Assembly (NCBI GenBank): GCA_964633825.1
Contig: CAZWHE010000037.1
Coordinates: 1-27,288, forward strand
Direction: 5' to 3'
Origin: CAZWHE01 sp964633825
Lineage (GTDB): Bacteria; Planctomycetota; B15-G4; CAYZWU01
DNA: 27,288 bases
In this document: positions 8,807 to 16,658 of the stretch, one piece after another
How the letters are laid out: each line of letters starts with the position of its first letter
Numbering within the stretch: the stretch's first letter is position 1
Position numbers and translations under genes: made by a program
The notes under the pieces: model-generated
What the model was told of the DNA's origin: nothing
Database searches by the model: none
The model's input: the letters and a program-made list of their open reading frames with translations, nothing else

Positions 8807-10894
8807 TCATGCGCTTGTCCCGCGCATCTTCATGCGCACATCGACAACCTCCGCGCCCTGCCCGGCGGGGTAGGCGAAAACGGGGTTCAGGTCCATCTCC
8901 TCGATGAAGGGGAAGTCGCGCACGAGGAGCGAGAGCCGGATCAGCATCTCGCGCAGCCGGTCGAAGTCGACGCCCGGCCGGCCGCGCACGCCCTCGAGGA
9001 TCGCGCGGGCGCTGATGCCTTTCAGCATGTCGTCCGCCTCGTTCTCACAGAGGGGCGCGAGCCTGAAGACCACGTCCTCGAGCGCTTCCACGAAGACGCC
9101 GCCCATGCCGAAGACCACGAGGGGAAGGCTCCCGGCTTGGGACACGGCCCCCATCATCACCTCCTGTCCGGTTGGTTTCTGCTCCATGAGGACGTAGCAT
9201 GCGCCGCTGCCGAAGGCCGTCTCCATCTTGTCGAACGCGGCCAGGAGAGCGGCCTCGTCTTTGAGATCGAGCGCCACGCCGCCGGCATCCGACTTGTGGA
9301 CCACGTCGTCCGAATCGACCTTGAGAACGCATGGGTAGCCGATCCCTTTGACGGCCTCGAGCAAGGTGCCGCGCGTCCCGGCCTGGGCCACCTTCGGGCA
9401 GGCCAGGCCGTAGCACTCGAGAACGTGGAAGGCGTGGGCCTGGGGGAGGTATTTCCCCGAGCCCTCGTACTCGCCGAGAAGGGCGGCCGCGCTTTTCTTG
9501 TCCACGTCGTACTCGGGGAAAACGGCCTCGCCCCGCTCCTGGATCTTGCCGTACCGCCCCATCGCCTCGAGCACGCGCGCCGCGTGCTCGGGGAACTCGT
9601 AGACCGGCGTGCCGCCCTCGCGGATCTCGTCGATCAGGCTCTGCCACTTCTCGATCTTCTTGACGCAGCAGACCACGGGCTGGTCGGCCACCTTGCACGC
9701 CTCCTTGATCTTGTCCGCCGTGCCGTGCAGATCGACGAAGGGCGCCGAGATGAAGTTGACGAGCACAGAGTCGACGCCCGGGTCCTTGAAGAGCGTCTCC
9801 ACCGTCACGCCGTAGTGCTCGGGCGTGGCCGTGGCGACCACGTCGACGGGGTTCTTCACGCTTGCCATGGGGTAGAGGTTGGCGCGGAGGTGCTCCTTCG
9901 TCAACTCCTCGAGCTTGGCGAGCCGCTGCCCCTTCTGAACGAGCTCGTCGAGGGCCAGGATGGCGGGGCCGCCCGTGTTGGTCACGAGGGCCACGTTTTT
10001 ACCCTTGGGCGCCGGCTGGGTGGCGAAGGCGATCGCCGTGTTGACCATGTCGTCCTGCTGGGAGAAGCGCATGATGCCGGCCCGCGCGAAGAGGGCGTCG
10101 GCGAGGGTGTCCTGGTTAAGAAGCTTGCCCGTGTGGGACGAGACCGCCACGGCCCCCTCCTCGGTGCGGCCCGCCTTGATCGCCAGGATCGGCTTCCGCT
10201 TGGTGATCTCACCCGCGATCCGGAGAAATCCCTCGGGATCGGAAAAGGTCTCCACCTGGAGCATGATCACCTTCGTCCCCTCGTCCTGGCCGTAGTACTC
10301 GAGGATCTCGTTCATCGAGACATCGCACTCGTTCCCGAAGGAGGCGTACATGCGCGTCCCCATCCCGATCTTGTGGATCGGGATCTTGAGGACTTCGCCC
10401 ACGCCGCCCGACTGGGCCAGGATCGAGATGCTCCCCTCGATCTGGGGGACGAAGGTGAAGTTGGCGTAGAGTGAGACCTCGGGATTCGAGTTCTGGACGC
10501 CCTGCGAGTTGGGACCGTAGACGCGCATCCCGTGCTCGTTGGCGATCCGGACGATCTCCTTCTCGAGGGCCGCCCCCTCGTCGCCCACCTCCTTGAAGCC
10601 GGCCGTGTGGACGATGGCGAACTTGACCCCCTTCTTGCCGCACTCCTCCATCACCTTGGGCACGAAGGTGTTCTTGATCGATATGTTGACCAGGTCGACG
10701 TCGCCCGGGATCTCGAGGACCGACTTGTAGGCCTTGAGCCCCTGGACCTCGTCGTCCTTCGGGTTGACGGGATAGATCGGTCCCGTGAAGCCGTGCTTCT
10801 TCAGGTTCTCGACCACGATGTAGCCGATGGAGAGGGGGTTGTTCGAAGCGCCGATCACGGCGACGGCGCGCGGTTTGAACAGTCCGTCCAGCAT
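8807..10894 (-). CDS. ADP-forming acyl-CoA synthetase (acetate-CoA ligase family)
   Basis: This 695-residue single-chain enzyme of the NDP-forming type has a CoA-binding Rossmann domain at the N-terminus (KPRAVAVIGASNNPLSIGY, about 7-25), succinyl-CoA-ligase-like domains with the phosphohistidine loop SSHTGK (His254), and a C-terminal ATP-grasp domain from about 465 (HKSDAGGVALDL; GQEVMMGAVSQ; EEMDLNPVF). It interconverts an acyl-CoA, ADP and phosphate with the acid, CoA and ATP. In this operon it could activate the imported acid or recover ATP from acyl-CoA products. GGAAGGAG lies eight bases before the ATG. The subunits are fused in the alpha-beta order as in many bacterial and archaeal Acd proteins. 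Substrate unknown. Confidence 0.88.
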   Translation of the reverse strand: MLDGLFKPRAVAVIGASNNPLSIGYIVVENLKKHGFTGPIYPVNPKDDEVQGLKAYKSVLEIPGDVDLVNISIKNTFVPKVMEECGKKGVKFAIVHTAGFKEVGDEGAALEKEIVRIANEHGMRVYGPNSQGVQNSNPEVSLYANFTFVPQIEGSISILAQSGGVGEVLKIPIHKIGMGTRMYASFGNECDVSMNEILEYYGQDEGTKVIMLQVETFSDPEGFLRIAGEITKRKPILAIKAGRTEEGAVAVSSHTGKLLNQDTLADALFARAGIMRFSQQDDMVNTAIAFATQPAPKGKNVALVTNTGGPAILALDELVQKGQRLAKLEELTKEHLRANLYPMASVKNPVDVVATATPEHYGVTVETLFKDPGVDSVLVNFISAPFVDLHGTADKIKEACKVADQPVVCCVKKIEKWQSLIDEIREGGTPVYEFPEHAARVLEAMGRYGKIQERGEAVFPEYDVDKKSAAALLGEYEGSGKYLPQAHAFHVLECYGLACPKVAQAGTRGTLLEAVKGIGYPCVLKVDSDDVVHKSDAGGVALDLKDEAALLAAFDKMETAFGSGACYVLMEQKPTGQEVMMGAVSQAGSLPLVVFGMGGVFVEALEDVVFRLAPLCENEADDMLKGISARAILEGVRGRPGVDFDRLREMLIRLSLLVRDFPFIEEMDLNPVFAYPAGQGAEVVDVRMKMRGTSA

Positions 10895-10945
10895 CTCAAT
10901 GACTCCTTCCTTCTCCGGCCCGGTGATTTCGTCGACCGGGCCTTG

Positions 10946-11851
10946 TCATCCCTTTCGCGCCAGAAGCGCCGCCCCGAAAGCGCCCGTCAGCTGGGGAGAG
11001 GGGGGCATGAAGATCTCCCTGCCGATCGACTCCCCCATCATGCGGGCGATGGTCGGATTATACTCGGCCACCCCGCCCGTGAGGACCACGTCTCCCTCGA
11101 AAGTCTCCATTTCGATAACGCGGTCGACCACCGACTGGAAAGCGCCTTTTACGATTCCGGCTATAGGTTCGCCTTTCCTGATGTGGGCCAGGATCTCGGT
11201 CTTGGAAAAAACGGTGCAGAAGCTGCCGAGGGGCACGACCTTGTCGGCCTGATCGGCCAGTCCGTTCATGCCGCCGATGTCGAGGTCGAGCCGGGCGGCG
11301 ATCTCTTCGAGAAAAGCGCCCGTGCCGGCCGCGCACTTGCGGTTCATGCGGAATTTCCGGCGGCGGCCCTCCTTGTCGAGGACGATCACCTTGTTGTCCT
11401 GGCACCCGATGTCAACGACCGTGATCGGCCGGGGGAAGTGAAAATACGCGCCCGCCCCGTGGCAGGCTATCTCGGTCTTCGTTCCGCCGGAAAGACCGGC
11501 GGAACGAAGACTAGTGTCGAAGGCGCTCCCTTTGGTCGCGCCTTCGACGGGAGGCCTGCCGGCGTTGCCGGCGCTCTCTGTCCCGGCAAATTCGACATTC
11601 ATGCGGCCGTACCCTGTCGCGAGGGAGGCCGAGATTTCACCTTCCTCCCGGCCGGCATCGGCGAGCGCGGCATCGAGGCCGGTCCGGGCTGCAACCCTGT
11701 AGTCGACGCCCGATTTCAGTACGTCTTTTCCCAGGACCCGGCCCTTGCCGTCAATGAGAACAACCTTCGTGGACGAAGCGCCCACATCAACGCCGCAGAA
11801 GACGCCGCCCGCGCGGCTGTCGCCGGCACTTTCTTTCCTCTCCTCGCTCAT
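10946..11851 (-). CDS. BcrA/BadF/HgdC-type ATPase activase with in-frame insertion
   Basis: This 301-residue ASKHA-fold ATPase has phosphate-1 motif CGVDVGASSTKVVLID (19-34), LATGYGRMNVEFA (77-89), NRKCAAGTGAF (Cys173), GSFCTVFSKTE (Cys212), VVLTGGVAEYN and a C-terminal GAFGAALLARKG. Cys173 and Cys212 match the two cysteines that hold the [4Fe-4S] cluster at the dimer interface of HgdC-type activases. These proteins use ATP to push an electron onto a 2-hydroxyacyl-CoA dehydratase or class I benzoyl-CoA reductase. No BcrB/BcrC-like or dehydratase partner lies in the window. Two oddities: residues about 90-123 are an insertion absent from HgdC, encoded by nested inverted repeats, and the usual DIGGQD reads DIGCQD (Cys150). 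Start context is weak. Confidence 0.85.
   Translation of the reverse strand: MSEERKESAGDSRAGGVFCGVDVGASSTKVVLIDGKGRVLGKDVLKSGVDYRVAARTGLDAALADAGREEGEISASLATGYGRMNVEFAGTESAGNAGRPPVEGATKGSAFDTSLRSAGLSGGTKTEIACHGAGAYFHFPRPITVVDIGCQDNKVIVLDKEGRRRKFRMNRKCAAGTGAFLEEIAARLDLDIGGMNGLADQADKVVPLGSFCTVFSKTEILAHIRKGEPIAGIVKGAFQSVVDRVIEMETFEGDVVLTGGVAEYNPTIARMMGESIGREIFMPPSPQLTGAFGAALLARKG
11475..11585. repeat. palindromic insertion inside the activase gene
   Basis: Two perfect inverted repeats lie side by side: a 16-bp stem (11475-11490 with 11496-11511, 5-nt loop) and an 11-bp stem (11516-11526 with 11538-11548, 11-nt loop). They are followed by a GCCGGC-N3-GCCGGC repeat near 11558-11573. The block maps to the 32-34 residues that have no counterpart in HgdC and keeps the reading frame. 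It resembles in-frame palindromic elements known from Rickettsia in behaviour, not in sequence. Confidence 0.7.
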
Positions 11852-11882
11852 CGATTCCGGCCTCTCGACCGCAGCGGTTCGA

Positions 11883-12839
11883 TCAATCCGTCTTGCGCTC
11901 GACCAGCTCCAATGTATGCTCGCGCGACATCTTCATCTCCTGGCCCATGAGGTCCAGGGTCAGCGAAAGCTTCTGAACCCTCTTCTTGACCATCCCCTTG
12001 ACATTGTCGAATTCGAGGGCGCCTTCAATCCCGGCCTTCTTGACCTTCATCATGGCCATGGCGGCCGCCATGGGGTCGTTGGCGGCAGCGGCGTCATCGG
12101 CCTTCTTCTTTTCGATCTTCTCCGCCGAGCCCGAAATCTTGGATTTAATCAGGCCCCCGTCCATCGACTCGAGGGTGTTCTTTCTCTTGGACAGGAAATC
12201 CCCGAAGGGCGGAAGCATGAACTCCGATTCCTCGTCCCAGCTCGTACCGGACTGCACGACCCCCTCGGGAAAGAACGGGACATTACAGTTCATGTTCTTG
12301 CGCAGGAACTCCTCGGAATACATCGTTTCGAACATTTTCTTCTGCATGGACCAGCCAGGATTGCCACCCATGATTTCTTCCGTTTTTTTCAAGATCTCGG
12401 CGCTGATGGCGGCAAAACCCTCGATCCCGAGCACCTTCCCCCGCGTGTTCATCTTTATCGTGTATGTTTTCCCCACCGACACCTCTTCGGGGTTGGGCGT
12501 CTTGTTCGGATCATCCTCTTTAATATCGGAATCGAACGAACTGTTTCCGGCCATGGGGTTTTCCATTTTCACTACCAGCCGGGTGATCACGATCTCGATC
12601 AAGGCCGCATCCCCCTCGACCTTGGCTATCTTCCAGTCCATGTACTGGATCTTCTCGTTCTTGATCTTCATCCCCATCTGATCCGCAGTACCAACCTCGG
12701 ACATCTTGTAAGTGAGCTGATCCCCCTCTTGGAACTTCCACCTGAGCACGGCCTCGTCCCCCCGGGCAGCGGACGCCGCCAGGATCAGGACCATACCGAT
12801 CAAAAGGGTGAGCGCCGCTCTCTTCATGTCGATCATCAT
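11883..12839 (-). CDS. exported protein of unknown function
   Basis: This protein of about 318 residues has a Sec-type signal peptide (MKRAALTLLIGMVLILAASA) and a mature part starting near DEAVLRWKFQEGD. The start is uncertain among ATGs at 12839, 12836 and 12827; GGAGG at 12848-12844 favours 12836. The mature part is rich in alternating beta pattern and charged residues: WKFQEGDQLTYKMSEVG, an IVITRLVVKME strand, EEVSVGKTYTIKMNTRGKV, and an Ala/Met-rich loop (AAAANDPMAAAMAMM). This resembles bacterial periplasmic beta-sandwich proteins of the DUF6263 or LolA-like kind, but the family is a guess. It is 31 bases from the activase gene and in the same operon, so a cell-envelope role linked to the transglutaminase lipoprotein is possible. 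Confidence 0.7.
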   Translation of the reverse strand: MMIDMKRAALTLLIGMVLILAASAARGDEAVLRWKFQEGDQLTYKMSEVGTADQMGMKIKNEKIQYMDWKIAKVEGDAALIEIVITRLVVKMENPMAGNSSFDSDIKEDDPNKTPNPEEVSVGKTYTIKMNTRGKVLGIEGFAAISAEILKKTEEIMGGNPGWSMQKKMFETMYSEEFLRKNMNCNVPFFPEGVVQSGTSWDEESEFMLPPFGDFLSKRKNTLESMDGGLIKSKISGSAEKIEKKKADDAAAANDPMAAAMAMMKVKKAGIEGALEFDNVKGMVKKRVQKLSLTLDLMGQEMKMSREHTLELVERKTD

Positions 12840-12924
12840 TCATCCTCCATGGGTTGTGGAAAGGGAACATTGTAAAACAATTGGATGCGATTCTAATCGA
12901 CAGGGTCGTGATGATCAATCGGGC

Positions 12925-14370
12925 TCAGGCAGAATCTTGCCGCCGCCCGGCGAGGCTGACCAGGACCACGGCGAGAAAGGAGACGGCGAATCCCGGGATG
13001 AGCTGGTAGAGATCCTGGCCGAGCCCGGTCAGCTTCCAGGCGATGACCGTCGCCGTGCCGGAGAGGAGCCCGGCCGCGATGCCGGCCCGTGTCGCGCCTT
13101 TCCAGAAGAGGGCGAGGATGATCGTGGGGCCGAAGGAGGCGCCGAGGCCGCTCCACGCGAAGAGGACGAGCCAGAAAACGAGGTCGCGCGCCGCAAACCC
13201 GAAAAGAACGGCCGCGGCCACGAGAAGGACGATCACGATCCGGCTCAGAAGAACAAGCTTTTGAGCGGAGACGTCCTTCTCCCGCCGGAAGATTTTTTGG
13301 TAGATGTCGCGGACCAGGGCCGACGCCGCCACGAGAAGCTGCGAGTCGGCCGTCGACATGATGGCGGCGAGAAGGGCGGCGAGGACGAGGCCGAAAACGA
13401 AGGGATGGAGGAGCTCGCCCGCGAGCTCGGGGTAGACGTTCTCCGTGTCGCCCTTGGGGAGGGCGTCCTTCGTAAGGTAGACGGCGCGCCCCGCCAGGCC
13501 GATGAAGAGCGCGCCCCCGGCCATGACGATGTTCCAGAGCGTGCCGACCGCGGCCGAGACTTTAAGCTTTTGCGGATCCTTCACCGACATGTAGCGGACG
13601 AGGATGTGGGGATTGCCCGGGGAGCCGAGGCCGATTCCCAGAAACCCGATCAGGCCGCCCAGGCCGAGTGCGAAGGGATCGAGGAGCGCGCCCTCCATCC
13701 CGCCCAGGATGCGGAACATCTCGCCCGCGCCGCCCAGATGGATGACGGCCATGACGGGCAGGACCACGAGGGCCAGGATCATGAAGAGGGCCTGCACGAG
13801 ATCGGTGAGCGAAACAGCGAGAAATCCGCCGACCATGGTGTAGGCGAGGACGATGGCGGCCGTGACGACCAAACCCGTCCCCTGCCCCATCTGGAAGGTC
13901 GCACCCAGGGCCTTGCCGCCGCTCACGAACTGGGCGCTCACGTAGGCGGTCATGAAAACGAGGATGATCAGGGCCGACAGGAGGCGGAGGAGCCGGCTCT
14001 TGTCTTGGAAGCGTTCCTCAAAGAAATCGGGGATCGTCAGAGCCCCGAGGGCGGCCGTTCTCCTTCTGAGGGCGGGTGCGACGAAGAGAAAGAGCAGGAG
14101 CTCGACGACGATGTACCCGGCCGCGGCCCAGAGGGCCGAAAGCCCCATCTCGAAAGCCATCCCCGTGAATCCGACAAGGAGCCAGGCGCTCCGCCCCGAC
14201 ACGACGGCGCTCAGGCCGACGACAACGGCCGAAAGCCTGCGGCCGCCGAGGAAGAACTCGCCGATCCCGGCGGACGAGAAGCGGGCGCTAGCCGCGCCGA
14301 TGCCGAGTATGACGGCGAGATAGAGGAGGCACGCCAGAAGAACGAGGAAATCGCCGTCCGCTGAACCCAT
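12925..14370 (-). CDS. PutP-like Na+/solute symporter
   Basis: This 481-residue SSS-family carrier starts from the ATG at 14370, five bases after the stop of the upstream lipoprotein gene; the frame stays open to 14481, but that extension is Arg-rich and lies inside the upstream gene. About 13 membrane segments are expected. Features close to the proline transporter PutP are SGRSAWLLVGFTGMAFEMG in helix 2, the TIPDFFEERF segment, GSPGNPHILVRYMSVKD, and ALLAAIMSTADSQLLVAAS in the Na+-binding helix (Ser-Thr pair conserved). It probably imports an amino acid or other small organic acid with Na+. A second, different SSS carrier in the same operon suggests two related substrates or a substrate/product pair. 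Confidence 0.85.
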   Translation of the reverse strand: MGSADGDFLVLLACLLYLAVILGIGAASARFSSAGIGEFFLGGRRLSAVVVGLSAVVSGRSAWLLVGFTGMAFEMGLSALWAAAGYIVVELLLFLFVAPALRRRTAALGALTIPDFFEERFQDKSRLLRLLSALIILVFMTAYVSAQFVSGGKALGATFQMGQGTGLVVTAAIVLAYTMVGGFLAVSLTDLVQALFMILALVVLPVMAVIHLGGAGEMFRILGGMEGALLDPFALGLGGLIGFLGIGLGSPGNPHILVRYMSVKDPQKLKVSAAVGTLWNIVMAGGALFIGLAGRAVYLTKDALPKGDTENVYPELAGELLHPFVFGLVLAALLAAIMSTADSQLLVAASALVRDIYQKIFRREKDVSAQKLVLLSRIVIVLLVAAAVLFGFAARDLVFWLVLFAWSGLGASFGPTIILALFWKGATRAGIAAGLLSGTATVIAWKLTGLGQDLYQLIPGFAVSFLAVVLVSLAGRRQDSA

Positions 14371-14375
14371 GGCCC

Positions 14376-16541
14376 TTATTCCGATTTCGGCGCCGGGACC
14401 CCGTCCGTCGAGACGAGTTCGACGACGAGGGCGCCGTTCGACTCGGACTCCTTCAGGAGACGGCCCTCCCTGTCCACCCACATCTTGAGCGGAGAGCCGG
14501 CCAGATTGACCTCAAAAAAGCGGCACTCCACCTCTTTGCCGCACCAGGCGATGGTTTCCGTCCCCTTCACCGCGACCTGAACGGGCAGGACCTGCATGAT
14601 CATGGGGTGGAAGATCTTGAACGCCCGCGTCTCGCCTTCATCGAGCGGGATCGTGGTGAGGAGAAAAGCGAAGAAGCTGAGGTTGTTGTTGTCGATGAGA
14701 TAGATCTTTTCGTCGAGAGGGATGGTTTTCTCCACCGGTTTTCCCGCCCGCATCGCTTTCTCGACAACCCGGCCCTCGGAGAATTCGCAGTCGTACGAGT
14801 ATTCGATGTCGCCCGCTTTCCCCTGGAGCTTGTAGGAGAGGGGAAAGAGCTCTTGGTCGAGCTTCCATTCGCTCGACGCCGTTTTTCCGTCGAGATCGAG
14901 CTTCGTGGCGCAGGTGTAGCCCCCGTCCTCTCCCTTTTCAAAGCTCTTCAGTGTGAACGAATCGGTGCCCAGGATCTTTCCCTGGAAAAAGTATTTGTAC
15001 GTGTAGGTTCTGCCCTTCTCCCAGGGCATCTTCTCGACAGCGCCGAGCCCGGCCGGTTCTTGTCCCATTTCGAGCGAGCCGGCCTTGAAATCGACCACCT
15101 TCATTTCAACGGGGTCGAAGGAGGTCAGGTTGCCGAGACGGATGTGGCCCGAGTCGACATAGTCGATCTCGTTCGCCGTGGAATCGACGGGAATCCACCC
15201 CGCCTCGCCCATGTAGATCTCGTTCCAGACGTGCTGGCCGAAGCTCCCGCCCATCCTGGGCGTGTACATGCAGCCCGTGGCCAGGCGCGCCGGAATGCCC
15301 ACGGCGCGGCAGAAGGCGGCGAGGAGCCGCGAATGGGAGGCGCATTCGCCCGTTTTCTCGTCATAGGTTTGGCGCGCCGAGCCGCCCGGAATCTTGTACG
15401 CGATCTCGCCGGCCACCCACTCGGAGAGGCGGCGCGCGGCCTCCCAGCAGTCCTTCGATCCCTCGGTCAGCTCCCGCGCCTTTTCGATCAGCTCCGGGTC
15501 GTCGGACTCGACCATGTTCTCGGGCTCCAGGTATTTCTTCAGCAACTCGCCGTCTCCGGCCGGAGCCCCCGGATCGAAGCCGGGCGGGAAAGGAGGGGCT
15601 CCCGCTCCGTCGTACCTCTCGTGCTCCACCAGGAAGAGGCCGTCGATCAGGTTGTTTTCAACGGTGCCGGCAAAAGCCTGGCCCGGAACGTTGAGGCTCT
15701 CGGCCGTTACCCACTCCCCCAGGGTTCTGATCCTGGCCTCGATCTTCATGAAAGTGATCGATTGGAAATCAGCGATCGCCGTGTCCACGGGCTCGATGAT
15801 CATTTCATCGATATCGCCCCTTTCGATCCTCTCCTTCACCGCCGAGTCGGACAGGATCGAGACGACGCCGTTCGATGCCTCCGTCCTGACGACCCGCGCG
15901 CTGCGCGGGTCGATCCAGAACTTGGCCGCCACCCCCGTTTTGCGGTCGATCGAGTCGAAGACGAGGCAGTCGTACTCCTTGTTGTTGATAACGAGGCTCT
16001 CCCTCCCCTTCCTCGTGAAGTCCTTCTCGTGGATCTCGCCCTGGGTCAGGTCGAGAACCCTGAACGTCTTCTTTTCGGCCTTCCCTTCGCCCATCTCTTC
16101 GACCAGGTAGGGATAGGAGATCTCGTCGTCGACGATCACATCGGGATCGAGGGAAATGGTTTTTTCACTCCCGCCCGTCTTCGGAGTGTAGACGACTTCG
16201 CCGGCGCCGAAAACAAAGGTCGCGCCTTGTTTCATCGTCCCCGACAAGAGCTCGTAGTCTATGAAGAGGGTTTTGTCCGTCTCGGGATCGACCTTTCTCA
16301 GGCTCCGCACGTGGAAATCGAAATCCTGTCCCAGGGCCGTGAGCTTGAGCAGGACCTTTGAACTGATCTCACGGGGGGTTTCGGCGTCTCCCGGCGTGAT
16401 CCGTATCTCGGAATAACCGACGAGGCTGCCCCTGATTTCAAGGGCGTAGTAGATCTCCTCGGCCGTATCGGCCGGGGTGTTGCAGGCGGCGAGGAACAGA
16501 ACGCACGCGAGAGAGACCAGGCATTCCGCTGTTCGTTTCAT
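14376..16541 (-). CDS. transglutaminase-core lipoprotein
   Basis: This 721-residue protein has a lipoprotein signal (FLAAC, Cys20) and so is expected to be membrane-anchored outside the cytoplasm. The central transglutaminase-like core (about 360-470) keeps the cysteine protease-like triad: Cys400 in GECASHSRLL, His437 in GQHVWNEIY and Asp453 in WIPVDSTANEI. The flanks look alike: KEYDCLVFD...KFWIDP...EASNGVV before the core and KEVECRFFE...KMWVDR...ESNGALV after it, so one beta domain seems duplicated around the core. Such proteins hydrolyse or ligate peptides at the cell surface; the target is unknown. A perfect AAAGGAGGT lies four bases before the ATG. It is the first gene of the operon and is divergent from araB. 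Confidence 0.85.
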   Translation of the reverse strand: MKRTAECLVSLACVLFLAACNTPADTAEEIYYALEIRGSLVGYSEIRITPGDAETPREISSKVLLKLTALGQDFDFHVRSLRKVDPETDKTLFIDYELLSGTMKQGATFVFGAGEVVYTPKTGGSEKTISLDPDVIVDDEISYPYLVEEMGEGKAEKKTFRVLDLTQGEIHEKDFTRKGRESLVINNKEYDCLVFDSIDRKTGVAAKFWIDPRSARVVRTEASNGVVSILSDSAVKERIERGDIDEMIIEPVDTAIADFQSITFMKIEARIRTLGEWVTAESLNVPGQAFAGTVENNLIDGLFLVEHERYDGAGAPPFPPGFDPGAPAGDGELLKKYLEPENMVESDDPELIEKARELTEGSKDCWEAARRLSEWVAGEIAYKIPGGSARQTYDEKTGECASHSRLLAAFCRAVGIPARLATGCMYTPRMGGSFGQHVWNEIYMGEAGWIPVDSTANEIDYVDSGHIRLGNLTSFDPVEMKVVDFKAGSLEMGQEPAGLGAVEKMPWEKGRTYTYKYFFQGKILGTDSFTLKSFEKGEDGGYTCATKLDLDGKTASSEWKLDQELFPLSYKLQGKAGDIEYSYDCEFSEGRVVEKAMRAGKPVEKTIPLDEKIYLIDNNNLSFFAFLLTTIPLDEGETRAFKIFHPMIMQVLPVQVAVKGTETIAWCGKEVECRFFEVNLAGSPLKMWVDREGRLLKESESNGALVVELVSTDGVPAPKSE

Positions 16542-16658
16542 TGCGACCTCCTTTTGTCGGTTTATTTTTAATAAAATTCTTCGAGAACAACAGGTTCATC
16601 TTTTATTCATACCATCGGAAACCGGATCGAAGCGGAGCCGCTTCGGAAGGAAAAAGCC
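16542..16658. promoter_or_regulatory. divergent promoter region (operon / araB)
   Basis: These 117 bases separate two divergent genes and are AT-rich in the middle (16560-16585, TTTATTTTTAATAAAATTC), unlike the flanking coding DNA. Promoters for both directions must lie here or within the gene starts; no hexamer pair is good enough to name. Confidence 0.5.
16628..16645 (+). promoter_or_regulatory. candidate operator or leader hairpin before araB
   Basis: CGAAGCGG, two bases, then CCGCTTCG: an 8-bp perfect interrupted palindrome that ends just before the araB ribosome-binding site (GAAGGAAAAAGCC, ATG at 16659). It could bind a sugar-responsive repressor. The two-base gap is too short for an unstrained RNA loop, so an operator is the better guess. 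Confidence 0.35.

Noticed and set aside
14371..14481. N-terminal extension of the PutP-like symporter to 14481
   Set aside because: It is Arg-rich, lies inside the upstream gene and would precede the first membrane helix without any family counterpart.
15891..15911. Perfect 9-bp palindrome with 3-nt loop in the transglutaminase gene
   Set aside because: It encodes part of IDPRSARVV, which is matched in the second copy of the flanking domain, so it is ordinary coding sequence and not an insertion.
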